Shown: positions 36,941-46,562 of the stretch, in pieces
How the letters are laid out: each line of letters begins with the position of its first letter
How positions within the stretch are numbered: the first letter of the stretch is position 1
DNA from: Gloeothece verrucosa PCC 7822
GTDB taxonomy: Bacteria > Cyanobacteriota > Cyanobacteriia > Cyanobacteriales > Microcystaceae
Assembly (NCBI RefSeq): GCF_000147335.1
Contig: NC_014501.1
Location: forward strand, 1 to 64,000
DNA: 64,000 nucleotides
Direction of reading: 5' to 3'
Position numbers and translations under genes: made by a program
The notes under the pieces: model-generated
The model's database searches: none
What the model was told of the DNA's origin: nothing
The model's input: the letters and a program-made list of their open reading frames with translations, nothing else

Positions 36941-38800
36941 ATGGAGACAACCAACATAAATAGTGAGACGATCGCCGCAATAAAAACTGAACGAGTCAAT
37001 GGCGCTTATGCTTTATTAGACAGTTTGAAACGTCACGGAGTGAAACATATTTTCGGCTATCCAGGAGGCGCAACTCTGCCAATTTATGATGAAATTTACA
37101 AAGCCGAACAAAGAGGAGATATCCAACATATACTTGTCCGACATGAACAAGGAGCGGCTCATGCTGCCGATGGTTACGCCAGAGCAACCGGTAAAGTGGG
37201 GGTTTGTTTAGCCACCTCTGGGCCAGGAGCAACCAATATAGTAACGGGTTTAGCCACTGCTCACATGGATTCTGTACCAATTATAGTGATTACTGGGCAA
37301 GTTCCTCGCTCTTTATTAGGCACCGATGGATTTCAAGAAGTGGATATTTTTGGGATTACTCTACCCATTGTTAAACATTCCTATATCATCTCAAAAGCGA
37401 GTGAAATTCCGCGAGTAATTGCTGAAGCGTTTCATATAGCCAGTAGCGGCAGACCGGGGCCTGTATTAATTGATATTCCCAAAGATGTAGGCGCAGAAAT
37501 ATTTGATTATATTCCCATAGAACCCGGAAGCATCAAATTAATCGGATATCGTCCCACCGTCAAAGGAAACCCGCGTCAACTCAAAAGAGCCATAGAATTA
37601 ATTCAGAAAGCTGAACGCCCTTTACTGTATGTTGGTGGCGGTGCAATTATTGCTAATGCTCATGTCGAGATCGAAAAACTGGCAAAAACCTATAACATTC
37701 CTGTCACCACGACGTTAATGGGTAAAGGCATCTTTGATGAGTCTGATCCTTTAGCCTTGGGAATGCTCGGAATGCACGGAACGGCTTATTCTAATTATGC
37801 GGTTAGTGAGTGTGATTTATTAATTGCCGTTGGGGTTCGTTTTGATGATCGTGTGGCCGGTAAACGTCAAGAATTTGCCCAACAAGCAAACGTCATTCAC
37901 ATCGATATTGACCCGGCTGAAATGGGCAAAAATCGTCAACCTGATGTGCCCATTGTGGGAGATGTACTACAGGTGCTACAAGACCTCTGGGAAATAATGC
38001 AACAACAGGAAGTCAACATTCCCCACTCACAGACTCAACTCTGGTTTGAACATCTGCAACAATTAAAACAAACTTATCCATTAGTTCCCTCCTATCCCGC
38101 TAATAGCATTTCTCCTCAAGAAGTGATCGTCGAAGTGGCCCGCCAATGTCCTCATGCTTATTACACGACAGATGTGGGACAACACCAAATGTGGGCGGCT
38201 CAGTTTCTCAAAAATCTTCCTCGTCATTGGATGACAAGCGGCGGTTTAGGCACAATGGGTTATGGTGTGCCGGCGGCAGTGGGGGTTAAAGTGGCCTTTG
38301 CCGATGAACCGGTCATTTGTATTAGCGGCGATGGCAGTTTTCAGATGAATATGCAGGAATTGGGAACCATCGCTCAGTATGGTTTAGGGGTAAAAATTGT
38401 CATTCTCAATAATGGTTGGTTAGGAATGGTGCGTCAATGGCAACATTTGTTTTATAACGACCGCTATGAAGCCACGAATTTGCAATCCGGCTCGCCGGCT
38501 TTTTGTAAATTGGCAGATGTTTATGGGATTAAGGGTATTTTAGTGCAAAAACGAGAAGAACTTACCCCTGCTATTGCTGAAATGTTGGCTCATCCCGGGG
38601 CGGTTATTTTAGAGGTGAGAGTTGAAAGTCATGAAGATTGTTATCCGATGATTGCTCCGGGCCAAGGGAATACTCAAATGATGGGCGTGGTGCCTAATTA
38701 TGTTGATAAGTCTCGTGCTACCTCTATTATCTGTCGTAGCTGTGGGACTGAAAATCTGCCCCATCATAAATGTTGTTGTGAATGCGGCACTAAACTTTAG
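36941..38800 (+). CDS. ilvB: Acetolactate synthase large subunit with C-terminal zinc-ribbon tail
   Basis: ThDP-dependent first step of branched-chain amino acid synthesis. It has the catalytic Glu in VRHEQGAAHAADGYARATGK, FAD-binding middle domain, and the ThDP motif GDGSFQMNMQELGTIAQYGL ending in LNN. SD AAGGGAG 6 bases before ATG 36941 selects this start; the frame is open from 36902. The last ~25 residues add CRSCG...KCCCECGTKL, a CxxC/CxxC ribbon not part of the catalytic fold. The regulatory subunit ilvN is not in the window. Confidence 0.93.
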   Translation: METTNINSETIAAIKTERVNGAYALLDSLKRHGVKHIFGYPGGATLPIYDEIYKAEQRGDIQHILVRHEQGAAHAADGYARATGKVGVCLATSGPGATNIVTGLATAHMDSVPIIVITGQVPRSLLGTDGFQEVDIFGITLPIVKHSYIISKASEIPRVIAEAFHIASSGRPGPVLIDIPKDVGAEIFDYIPIEPGSIKLIGYRPTVKGNPRQLKRAIELIQKAERPLLYVGGGAIIANAHVEIEKLAKTYNIPVTTTLMGKGIFDESDPLALGMLGMHGTAYSNYAVSECDLLIAVGVRFDDRVAGKRQEFAQQANVIHIDIDPAEMGKNRQPDVPIVGDVLQVLQDLWEIMQQQEVNIPHSQTQLWFEHLQQLKQTYPLVPSYPANSISPQEVIVEVARQCPHAYYTTDVGQHQMWAAQFLKNLPRHWMTSGGLGTMGYGVPAAVGVKVAFADEPVICISGDGSFQMNMQELGTIAQYGLGVKIVILNNGWLGMVRQWQHLFYNDRYEATNLQSGSPAFCKLADVYGIKGILVQKREELTPAIAEMLAHPGAVILEVRVESHEDCYPMIAPGQGNTQMMGVVPNYVDKSRATSIICRSCGTENLPHHKCCCECGTKL

Positions 38801-38831
38801 GTTTAATCTGTTTTATTACTAATAAAAATTT

Positions 38832-38849
38832 AGCCCGCGCAGGCGGGCT
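38832..38849. terminator. GC palindrome, possible bidirectional terminator
   Basis: AGCCCGC (38832-38838) pairs with GCGGGCT (38843-38849) around a GCAG loop, between the convergent ilvB and carotenoid-protein genes. The same palindrome with the same flanking AAATT is found at 48785-48805 in reverse orientation, so it is also a dispersed repeat. No T-run follows on the plus strand. Confidence 0.5.
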
Positions 38850-38914
38850 TCGTTCGTGTAGCTGCACATGAGCAAGGTGTCAGTTTCAAACCCAAATCAA
38901 ACAGGTTTAAATGA

Positions 38915-39373
38915 TTAACCCATTCTCATGACAGCGCTACGCATGAAGTTAATTCTTTCTTCAAAATTGACTTGTTTAATGGCTTCTACGAATTCGTTGG
39001 TATTATCGGGCAATTCGTAGTCAGAAGGAACTTGAATAATGGTGCCTTGTTCCATTCCCTGACCTAATAACAGCCAGACTTCTATTCTTGCACCAATGTC
39101 TAGCGCTTGATAAGTACGACCTATGTCGCCTGCACCGGTAATCATGTCTCGTTGAGCTTGTAATTGTTCTTCTTTTGGTAAAGCCGCCACTTGATCAAAA
39201 ACGGTTTTTCCCATTACTTCTACGGAATTGGGAGGAGCGGGATCTAATTGATCTTTTATGTCTAAATAACCGTACCAAAGCAGGGCAAGTTGAGTGTCTG
39301 TATCAAAAGTAAAGAAGAGTTCTAAAGCTTTTTCTGTGGTTGGATTTTTTGTGTATGTTTGTGTGTTTGTCAT
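38915..39373 (-). CDS. Helical carotenoid protein (OCP N-terminal-domain homologue)
   Basis: A 152-residue all-helical protein matching the OCP N-terminal domain that binds a keto-carotenoid and quenches excitation or singlet oxygen. Seen: [52 protein letters not shown] (Trp and Tyr positions), [10 protein letters not shown] and [17 protein letters not shown]. There is no C-terminal NTF2-like sensor domain, no CTDH gene and no FRP gene nearby, so it is a stand-alone HCP and probably constitutively active. The frame extends to 39439, but [11 protein letters not shown] at ATG 39373 is the likely start. Confidence 0.87.
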   Translation of the reverse strand: MTNTQTYTKNPTTEKALELFFTFDTDTQLALLWYGYLDIKDQLDPAPPNSVEVMGKTVFDQVAALPKEEQLQAQRDMITGAGDIGRTYQALDIGARIEVWLLLGQGMEQGTIIQVPSDYELPDNTNEFVEAIKQVNFEERINFMRSAVMRMG

Positions 39374-39660
39374 GAGAATCTTTTCGTGAATGCTACAAAA
39401 AAAAGAGTTTTTTATGCCTCTGTTACGAAATGTTAACAATTAGACTTGGGTGAAAAATCTGATAAAAGTTAGAAAAGGGTTTTATGGCTAAAGACTGATG
39501 TAAAACTTTTATTGTTAATCCATCACTTTTTAGCACTTTAGAGAGAAGCTTTTTAGCGGTATTTATGCAATAAAATCCGCTTTTCTTACTCATTTTTTAG
39601 GGCAAACACAGCTATATTAAGGCTATACGAGCCGAGCAATATTTGGTCAACCTCAGTTTG
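39374..39660. other. Intergenic region upstream of the carotenoid protein
   Basis: About 290 bases with no clear gene; contains the HCP promoter region. Confidence 0.35.
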
Positions 39661-39774
39661 TCAGTCCACTACGTTTTTGTATTTTTTTATTAATTTTCCT
39701 ATAGGAGTTGCTTCAACTTTGATAATGGTTCCATCAGACAATTGTAAGGGAATAATTTTGGTTTTGTCTGTCAT
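39661..39774 (-). CDS. Small protein, possibly truncated trypsin-co-occurring (CU044_2847-like) domain
   Basis: 37 residues, MTDKTKIIPLQLSDGTIIKV then EATPIGKLIKKYKNVVD and a TGA. The start resembles the TIIxVE beginning of small CU044_2847/Trypco-type domains, which are normally longer. Sequence after the stop still looks somewhat protein-like in another frame (DKLRLTKY), so a frameshift truncation is plausible. It lies 42 bases upstream of the minus-strand CPBP gene's stop side. Confidence 0.4.
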   Translation of the reverse strand: MTDKTKIIPLQLSDGTIIKVEATPIGKLIKKYKNVVD

Positions 39775-39816
39775 GTGATTGCCACTCCAATACTTAAAAG
39801 ATGGGCAATGCACACC

Positions 39817-40614
39817 CTAGAAAATTTTACCATTTAATCCTTGTAGAACAGCCAAACCTATATGACTGCTTGCGTGAGCGATCATGGCTACTTCTAGACT
39901 TCGCTTCCAGTATAGCCAGCCAAATATTACACCCCCGATCGCATTTAACACCACTGTCCGAAAAATAATTGGTAGCGTTAAAGGTAATTGTACGCTTAAA
40001 GCGGGTAAGTGCCCTAAACCGAATACGATAGAAGAAATAGCGATCGCTAATCCCATCACCCAACTGTTAGGCGTATCTTTACCCCCTGTTAGTCGCCATA
40101 ACCCCCAAGCAAGGAGAGTCATCAAACCCCACCGTAATAATAATTCTTCCGTTAACCCTCCATAAAACACACCAAGCAAAATTTTACTTAAATCAAATTT
40201 TGTTAGATTTTCTAATTGATTTAATTCAGTAATATAGAGGCGAAAAACAGTTTCTAGTAACTTAATGATTAAGGCGACTATTATTCCTCCCCAAAAACCT
40301 AGCACTAAATCATTCTTTAATTTAACCTCTTCAATTGTATTAGAAAAAAACTCAACTATGTAAGAACGTAAGCCTATTTTTTGGCTCAGTAATAGACCAA
40401 TGACAACTGAAATAGCCAGTAAAATTGAGGGAACTATTAAAGACATTAACGCTAAAATAAAAACGGGTGTTTCGGAAGCGTCCGGATTAGTAGCTAGAAA
40501 TTGCTCAATCTGAGGAACAGCTATCAACAGTAAAGATAATATGCCGATCAAACCTGTACAGTAGAGTCCTAGTAATGATTCCCAAAAGTTGATTCGATTG
40601 GTAATAATAGACAT
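39817..40614 (-). CDS. CPBP-family intramembrane protease (Abi)
   Basis: A 265-residue protein with about seven hydrophobic segments. CAAX-protease-like motifs: EELLLRW (the Glu-Glu-x3-Arg motif) and, about 45 residues later, IVFGLGHLPAL with the catalytic His. Family members can process prenylated-like peptides or bacteriocins; the substrate is unknown. The start is ATG 40614. Confidence 0.88.
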   Translation of the reverse strand: MSIITNRINFWESLLGLYCTGLIGILSLLLIAVPQIEQFLATNPDASETPVFILALMSLIVPSILLAISVVIGLLLSQKIGLRSYIVEFFSNTIEEVKLKNDLVLGFWGGIIVALIIKLLETVFRLYITELNQLENLTKFDLSKILLGVFYGGLTEELLLRWGLMTLLAWGLWRLTGGKDTPNSWVMGLAIAISSIVFGLGHLPALSVQLPLTLPIIFRTVVLNAIGGVIFGWLYWKRSLEVAMIAHASSHIGLAVLQGLNGKIF

Positions 40615-40677
40615 TTATGGCAGCCGAAGTTAAAAATGTGGGCATTAATATTTTAAACAAGTCGGAAAAATCTAATA

Positions 40678-41946
40678 TTAACCTGCCGCCCTTTTTAACT
40701 CCCCGAGTAAAAAATCAATAAACTGTCTTGCTGTCCTTCCTGAACGCCCATTATGACGGATCGCCCACTGTTTCGCTTTTTGTTCAATTTCCTCCCATGA
40801 CAAAGGAATATTAGCTTGTTGCGCTAAAACCCGCACAATTTCCAGATAAGTATCCTGGTTAGCCGCTTCAAAAGTCAAAGTTAAGCCAAAGCGATCACTA
40901 AACGATAATTTCTCCTGTACCGTATCCCAAGCATGAACTTCATCCCCTTCACTGGGGCGAGGGCGATCGCCAAAAAACTCTCGAATTAAATGTCGTCGGT
41001 TAGAAGTGGCATAAACCACTACATTTCGCGCTTTGGCTGTTAAACTTCCTTCTAAAACCACTTTTAAGGCTTTAAAAGCCTCATCATCTTCTTCAAATGA
41101 TAAATCATCCACAAAGATAATAAATTTTTGCGGTAAGTCTCGTAATTCTTCTAAAATAATTCCCAGGTCTTTTAATTCTGATTTCCCCACCTCAATTAAT
41201 CTCAATCCTTGCTCATGATACTGTTGTAATAAAGCTTTAACTAAAGAGGATTTACCTGTTCCTCGGCTGCCATACAATAACACATGAAGGGCGGGATATC
41301 CAGCTAATAAAAATTCCGTATTTTTGACTAAACTCTCTTTTTGAGATTCATAAGCAACAATCTCCTGTAATTTTATCGGATCAGGATTAGCAATTCCTGC
41401 TAAGTTTCCGTTTTGCCAGCGAAAAGCTTTATATTGAGCAAAAATTCCGCTTCCCTGCTTTCGATAATAATTCGCCAAATCTTCTACAGTATCCGCCCAA
41501 TTTACCTGTGAAGTTAAAAAGCTGGTTTTAATTGAGGGAAATGTCCAAGGAATGAGAGCAAAATCAACTTGAGTATATTTTTGAACCCATTCCGTGATTT
41601 TTTCGGGTTGACAATGATAGACACTTTGCAAAATGGTCAGGTCATATTTAACAGCATCAATTAGAGAATGGGGTAACTCTTCTAGAGATTTTTTTTGGAC
41701 TTGGCGGCTAAAGGGGTTATCATCCCATAAGATTTGCTCAATCATAAAATCTTGCCAACTTATATTTCTAGCCGCCAGGCTTTTAACCCAGCTTCCATAG
41801 GCTTTAAGTAAGGCAATTTTTGTAGATGTTTGCTGCTCTTGCGCTAAAGCTTGTAAAAGATTTAAAAAAGCTTCTCCCACCTCATTAGTGAAAACTGATT
41901 GATAAAGAATTAAAGAATAAATTTGATAATATAAGGATTGATTCAT
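40678..41946 (-). CDS. DUF815-family AAA+ ATPase
   Basis: A 422-residue ATPase with Walker A LLYGSRGTGKSSLVKALL, Walker B FIIFVDDLSFEEDDEAFK, and the sensor segment VVYATSNRRHLIREF. The N-terminal ~190 residues are family-specific. The frame is open to ATG 41958, four codons upstream and derived from a heptamer repeat (ATGACTA-like, 41951-41975); ATG 41946 (MNQSLYYQ) is preferred. DUF815 proteins are uncharacterised ATPases. Confidence 0.87.
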   Translation of the reverse strand: MNQSLYYQIYSLILYQSVFTNEVGEAFLNLLQALAQEQQTSTKIALLKAYGSWVKSLAARNISWQDFMIEQILWDDNPFSRQVQKKSLEELPHSLIDAVKYDLTILQSVYHCQPEKITEWVQKYTQVDFALIPWTFPSIKTSFLTSQVNWADTVEDLANYYRKQGSGIFAQYKAFRWQNGNLAGIANPDPIKLQEIVAYESQKESLVKNTEFLLAGYPALHVLLYGSRGTGKSSLVKALLQQYHEQGLRLIEVGKSELKDLGIILEELRDLPQKFIIFVDDLSFEEDDEAFKALKVVLEGSLTAKARNVVVYATSNRRHLIREFFGDRPRPSEGDEVHAWDTVQEKLSFSDRFGLTLTFEAANQDTYLEIVRVLAQQANIPLSWEEIEQKAKQWAIRHNGRSGRTARQFIDFLLGELKRAAG

Positions 41947-41950
41947 AGAT

Positions 41951-41977
41951 TTAGTCATTAGTTATTAGTCATTAGGT
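41951..41977. repeat. Degenerate ATTAGTC heptamer repeat at the DUF815 start
   Basis: Units TTAGTCA, TTAGTTA, TTAGTCA and TTAGG tail lie just upstream of and into the alternative start (ATG 41958) of the DUF815 gene. It is the same family as the repeats at 10651 and 14668. Confidence 0.7.
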
Positions 41978-42011
41978 TGGGGCGAGCCGCTTACGCTCAT
42001 TGGTCAATTTT

Positions 42012-43298
42012 TTACTCTCTAATAAAATCTTGAATTTCTTGGCCTAACCAAGCACATTCTTCTTCTTGAAGATTTTCTCCGATTATATAAGTTCCTTGGG
42101 TTGTCCGCAGTCTAACTTGATAACTTTTGGAGACGCAATGTAAAAATACTCCGATCAATTCATAATTCTTTTCTTCTTTTGTTGAATAAGTAAAATTCCA
42201 CAATTTATAATTAATTTTAAAACTCTCGCTTCGTAAACAAACATGAATATTCAGGAAGCCTAAGAACAGTGCTATTAATAAAATAAAACCCACAGGAGGA
42301 AGCACAATCAATAAAATAATTACAGTAGATACTCCTAACCAAAATTGAATAGGGCTTAAACTTATTTGAAAAAAACACGGATAATAAATGTCTATTTTTT
42401 CAGGATTTTTAAGCAAATTTATTTTACTTTTTAGCGGTTGACTAAGTTTATTTTTTCGGCCAAATTTTTCTCCATAACGACGGGGTAAATTTCCCGATTG
42501 CAGAGCCTCTAGAGCTTCTCTAGCAGAGCTAAAACGCTTTTCAAGACTGATTTGGGTAGCTTGTTGAATCCAACTTAATAAATCCGGTTTAAGACTAACT
42601 TTATCAGCAAATTGAATCTGAGAATCTTGATGAGGTAAATCTAGAGGAGAAACTCCAGTTAACAAATGAATTAAAGTTGCTCCCAAAGCATACAAATCTG
42701 AAGCCGGAACAGCCCGCCCCCAAAATTGTTCTAAAGGCGCATAGCCGCTTGTTCCTACCACCGTAAACGTGACTCCCGTGACAGCCGCTTGAGCTTGAAC
42801 GGCTCCAAAATCAATTAAATAAATCTGATGATCTTGTCCGCGAATTAAATTACTAGGTTTAATATCTCGATGAAGCACTGGGGGACTTTGTTCATGAAGA
42901 TAAATAAGAATTTCTAAAACTTGTGTGGTGAGAGAGCGAATTTCATCTTCAGCAAAGCGTTGTCCTTGGTCTAATAAATCTTGTAACGAAGACCCAGAAA
43001 TATAATCTTGTACTAAAACAAACCAAGGAATACCTTGTCCGAGATTTTTATCAATTTCAAAATAATCTCGATAACGGGGAATGCGGGGATGATCCAGAGA
43101 TTGAAGAACTTGGGCTTCCCGTTCAAATAATTTTAATTCCTCCCACTCCATTTGAGGATTAAATGCCAAGAACTTAATGGTTACCAATTGATTAGATTCT
43201 GTATCGAGAGCTAACCAAGTTTGATGTCCTGCGGCTGTGCGTCCTAATCGTTGTTGCAATTGATAACGGTTTGTTAAAATTTGTTGAGATTGAAACAT
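42012..43298 (-). CDS. Membrane serine/threonine protein kinase
   Basis: A 428-residue Hanks-type kinase. N-lobe: RYQLQQRLGRTAAGHQTWLALD (a degenerate glycine loop) and VTIKFL. Catalytic loop: LHRDIKPSNLI; DFGAVQAQ; GTSGYAPLEQFWG; HLLTGVSPLDL. The C-terminus (about 310-345) has one or two membrane helices and then a ~80-residue domain with no recognised motif (a short beta-rich region, WLGQEIQDFI). The start is ATG 43298. Its glycine-rich loop lacks the GxGxxG consensus, so activity may be reduced. Confidence 0.87.
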   Translation of the reverse strand: MFQSQQILTNRYQLQQRLGRTAAGHQTWLALDTESNQLVTIKFLAFNPQMEWEELKLFEREAQVLQSLDHPRIPRYRDYFEIDKNLGQGIPWFVLVQDYISGSSLQDLLDQGQRFAEDEIRSLTTQVLEILIYLHEQSPPVLHRDIKPSNLIRGQDHQIYLIDFGAVQAQAAVTGVTFTVVGTSGYAPLEQFWGRAVPASDLYALGATLIHLLTGVSPLDLPHQDSQIQFADKVSLKPDLLSWIQQATQISLEKRFSSAREALEALQSGNLPRRYGEKFGRKNKLSQPLKSKINLLKNPEKIDIYYPCFFQISLSPIQFWLGVSTVIILLIVLPPVGFILLIALFLGFLNIHVCLRSESFKINYKLWNFTYSTKEEKNYELIGVFLHCVSKSYQVRLRTTQGTYIIGENLQEEECAWLGQEIQDFIRE

Positions 43299-43786
43299 GA
43301 GTCGCTATTTTTGATGAATCTCTATACATCTGGGCAATGAAATTGTTAAACTACTTTTATTGTTGATTAACCCGTTCTTCTCATTTGTCGGATAGCTGTT
43401 GGAGAACTCCTCTAAATAGTTATCTTAACTAACGACCTGCTAGACTTGTGTGCTTAGTTTCTCATGAGCCGACTTTCAAGTCAGACAGAGACATTGTGCT
43501 TGGCCATCAGGATAGGCTTATAGCTTTGATAGACCTATATGTTAATATTACAATCCAAGATTGGGTATTCTATAGCTGTGGAGGAATCTTTTAACAGAAA
43601 TGAGCCTGTGCCAAGGGAGGTGATCATCGCTCTTGAATGAGCATTTGATCATCTCAATAGAAGCCCTGATTCTAGTGTAAGTTTAATATTTACCTTATTA
43701 AGTCAAATTCGCTAGGATAAAAAAAATACTTTTTTACCTTTCTCTACTCCTCCCTTCGGACTCAATTTTCCTTTAGGCTTAAAGAT
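43299..43786. other. Intergenic region between divergent kinase and pilM
   Basis: About 490 bases with divergent promoters. No gene, RNA family or repeat is identified; two short palindromic stretches occur around 43630-43660. Confidence 0.45.
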
Positions 43787-44890
43787 ATGTTAAGTTTTTT
43801 GAAAAAACTGCTTCCTAAGCAATCACAAGGATTTGGGATGGAAATCACCCCAGAGCGAGTAAATCTAGCACAACTATCTAAACAGGGACAAAATTATCGA
43901 CTGTCCAAATTTTGTACAGTAGAAATTCCTGAAGGAATCTTCCAAGAGGGAAAAATCGTGGATTCTCCAGCTTTAGCGGAAATCATCCAAGAGATGTTGA
44001 CCGAGTATAAGATTAAAGCCAAGCGAGTAGCCACAGGAGTACCGATGCGGGAGTCAATTATCCGTATTATTCCCATTCCCGCAGAACTCGACGATCAAGA
44101 ATTACGGGATATGGTACTCAATCATGAAGCAAGTTTATATTTACCTTATCCCAGAGAAGAAGTAGACCTTGATTATCATAAGCTCGGCTATTTTGAAGAC
44201 GAAGATGGCATTGAAAAAGTTCACGTGCTGCTGGTAGCAACGCGACGGGAAGTGACCGACTCTTACATAGAAACATTTCAGCAAGCGGGTTTACAAGTGG
44301 ATGTGATAGAAATTAATAGTTTTGCCCTTATTCGTACCATTAGAGAACAACTAAGACAATTTAGTTCCAATGAAGCGGCCGTATTGGTGGATATTGAATT
44401 TGACAATACGGAAATAGCCATTGTCGTGGATGGAGTGCCACAATTTTCTCGAACAGTGCCCATCGGAACTTATCAGTTGCAAAATGCTCTCTCACGTGCA
44501 ATGAATTTACCCACCTCGAGAAGTCCTGATATTCTTCAAGGAATGACCATTCCCGTCACGGCATTTGATAGTATGAGTACCGCAGGAGCGGCGATTAACC
44601 CAGGCATGACCGCATTAATGAGAGTTTTAGGCGAACTAACCGATGAATTACGTCGTTCGATCAACTTTTATCTCAATCAGAGCGACGAATTAGAAATAGT
44701 ACAACTCTTGTTGGCCGGGCCCGGGGGAGGACTTGCCCAATTAGATGAATTTTTTACTCAGCGCTTAAGTATCCCGACGATGCAGATCGATCCGATCACG
44801 GCTCTTTCTTTAGATGTTGAGCAAGAGATTACCTCAGTTCAACGACCTGGGTTAGGAACGGTATTGGGTTTAGGATTGCGAGAGGTGTAA
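43787..44890 (+). CDS. pilM: Type IV pilus assembly protein PilM
   Basis: Actin-like cytosolic ATPase of the type IV pilus alignment complex. The 367-residue protein has the N-terminal IGLEI-like segment FGMEITPERVNLAQLSK and the actin-like second half with EIVQLLLAGPGGGLAQLDEFF. It leads the cluster pilM-pilN-pilO-pilQ; six bases separate it from pilN. The start is ATG 43787, with little SD. Confidence 0.93.
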   Translation: MLSFLKKLLPKQSQGFGMEITPERVNLAQLSKQGQNYRLSKFCTVEIPEGIFQEGKIVDSPALAEIIQEMLTEYKIKAKRVATGVPMRESIIRIIPIPAELDDQELRDMVLNHEASLYLPYPREEVDLDYHKLGYFEDEDGIEKVHVLLVATRREVTDSYIETFQQAGLQVDVIEINSFALIRTIREQLRQFSSNEAAVLVDIEFDNTEIAIVVDGVPQFSRTVPIGTYQLQNALSRAMNLPTSRSPDILQGMTIPVTAFDSMSTAGAAINPGMTALMRVLGELTDELRRSINFYLNQSDELEIVQLLLAGPGGGLAQLDEFFTQRLSIPTMQIDPITALSLDVEQEITSVQRPGLGTVLGLGLREV

Positions 44891-44895
44891 TTAAA

Positions 44896-45696
44896 ATGTA
44901 CAGCATAGATATTAATTTTCTTAAAGATCGTCAAAGCGAAGAAGCCAACAAAACCTTTACCCAAACTCGAAGCGCGGCTCCCACCGCTCAAGAACAAATA
45001 CCGATGCTCATTGGCTTAGGAGTGATGGTTTTGTTAATCGCTTTTCCCTTGGGTTTATTAGCACTTTTGAATTGGCAAACCACTCAAACTCAGAAAAATG
45101 TTGAAGAACTAAAGGTCAAGGTAAAAGAGTTTACCGATCAAAATCAAAAATTAACACAAATTCGCAAATACATTCAAGCTATTGATGAAAATACACAATC
45201 TCTAGTGAGTGTTTTTAATCAAGTCAAACCGGCCTCAGCGATTTTACAAGAAATTCGCAATCGAATACCTGAAGCAGTACAAGTGAGCAGCATTAAACAA
45301 ACTTTAGTGCCACAAACAGCACCACCCGGACAACCGGCACCACCCGGACAATCATCAATGATGGCCAATCAGTTAACGCTCGAAGGTTATGCCATCAATT
45401 ACGATGATGTAAATAAGTTTATATTAAGTTTACAAAACTCTCCTTTTTTCAAAGCTGAGACCATCAAATTGATCAAAGCCGAATCCAGCCCTTTACCACT
45501 GGAGTTGGAAAATCCGGAAAAATTTGTCGCAAAAAACCTAATTGTTGAGTTTCCCGAGGGAGTGAAATATACTATTGTCACACAACTCAATGAGAGTCCT
45601 GCCTCTCAATTACTACCAGCATTAGCTCGTAATGGTGCTGTTGGATTAGTGACTCGGATTAAAACCCTTGAACAAAAAGGAGTTCTAAAACCATGA
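44896..45696 (+). CDS. pilN: Type IV pilus assembly protein PilN
   Basis: Inner-membrane PilN: short cytosolic N-terminus with the PilM-binding YSIDINFLKDR, one transmembrane helix (about 33-57), a coiled coil (about 62-95) and a periplasmic ferredoxin-like domain. It has a cyanobacterial Pro/Gln insert (APPGQPAPPGQ). Its stop overlaps the pilO start by 4 bases, so translation is coupled. Confidence 0.9.
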   Translation: MYSIDINFLKDRQSEEANKTFTQTRSAAPTAQEQIPMLIGLGVMVLLIAFPLGLLALLNWQTTQTQKNVEELKVKVKEFTDQNQKLTQIRKYIQAIDENTQSLVSVFNQVKPASAILQEIRNRIPEAVQVSSIKQTLVPQTAPPGQPAPPGQSSMMANQLTLEGYAINYDDVNKFILSLQNSPFFKAETIKLIKAESSPLPLELENPEKFVAKNLIVEFPEGVKYTIVTQLNESPASQLLPALARNGAVGLVTRIKTLEQKGVLKP

Positions 45697-46451
45697 CATT
45701 TTCCGACGAATATACTCCAGAAGAAGGCCAGGATTTTGAAGATTCAAGTAAATATCCAGTGGCTTTTGGCATTACTTTCACCCCAAAAGTAAGCGGAATA
45801 GCTTTTGCGATTTTAGGGGGAATAGGGGCAATTTATATATTGTTGAATATGGTTATGCCAGCCTATACCACTTACCAAGAGCAAAAAACCGAAGAAGCTT
45901 CTCTGTTGGACAACGTTAACCAACAAAATACTGGTAATTTTGCCAAAAAATTAGCGGCGGCAGAACAAGAACTGCAACAAAAACAAGCTCTCAGAAAAGA
46001 AATTTTAGCTTTTTTTGGTAATGAAAAAAGTCTGGACACACTCTTATTGGATATCAATGGTTTTTTTAAATCCAGAAATGTAGAGTTGGTCAGTTTTGAA
46101 CCTCAAGGGGAAGTAACGGTTATAGATGATGGTTCCCTTGGGCAAGGAGTTAACCAAAAGCTGAAACGTCAGAGTATTAATATTGAAATGAAAGGAGAAT
46201 TTGAGCAAAGCCAATCTCTATTACGAGATTTAGAAAAATTACAGCCTTTAATTTTAATTAAAAATCTGGTGAGTGAGCCAATAGACAGCAAGCAAAAAGC
46301 CGGAGTGTTCGACCGAACCGGAAAGCTTACACCTGCAAAGCTCAAACTGAAAACCACCTTCTTACTAGAAGTGATTTTACCTGTATCTTTTGGCGACCTG
46401 CCACCACCACCACCCGACCCATCATCACAATCCGCACAACCCCCACAATAA
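45693..46451 (+). CDS. pilO: Type IV pilus assembly protein PilO
   Basis: Bitopic inner-membrane PilO partner of PilN. It has an acidic N-terminus, one membrane helix (about 28-50), a coiled coil, and a periplasmic domain with a Pro-rich C-terminal tail. Starts within the pilN stop codon (ATGA-type overlap). Confidence 0.88.
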   Translation: MTFSDEYTPEEGQDFEDSSKYPVAFGITFTPKVSGIAFAILGGIGAIYILLNMVMPAYTTYQEQKTEEASLLDNVNQQNTGNFAKKLAAAEQELQQKQALRKEILAFFGNEKSLDTLLLDINGFFKSRNVELVSFEPQGEVTVIDDGSLGQGVNQKLKRQSINIEMKGEFEQSQSLLRDLEKLQPLILIKNLVSEPIDSKQKAGVFDRTGKLTPAKLKLKTTFLLEVILPVSFGDLPPPPPDPSSQSAQPPQ

Positions 46452-46562
46452 TTATCAGGAGGACGACTGTTTATAAAAATTATTGATTTATCCTAGGATC
46501 TTAAAAGGAAAATTAATTATTAATAAAAAGTGTTGCTGACAACATAGGTTGAGGAGTGAATC

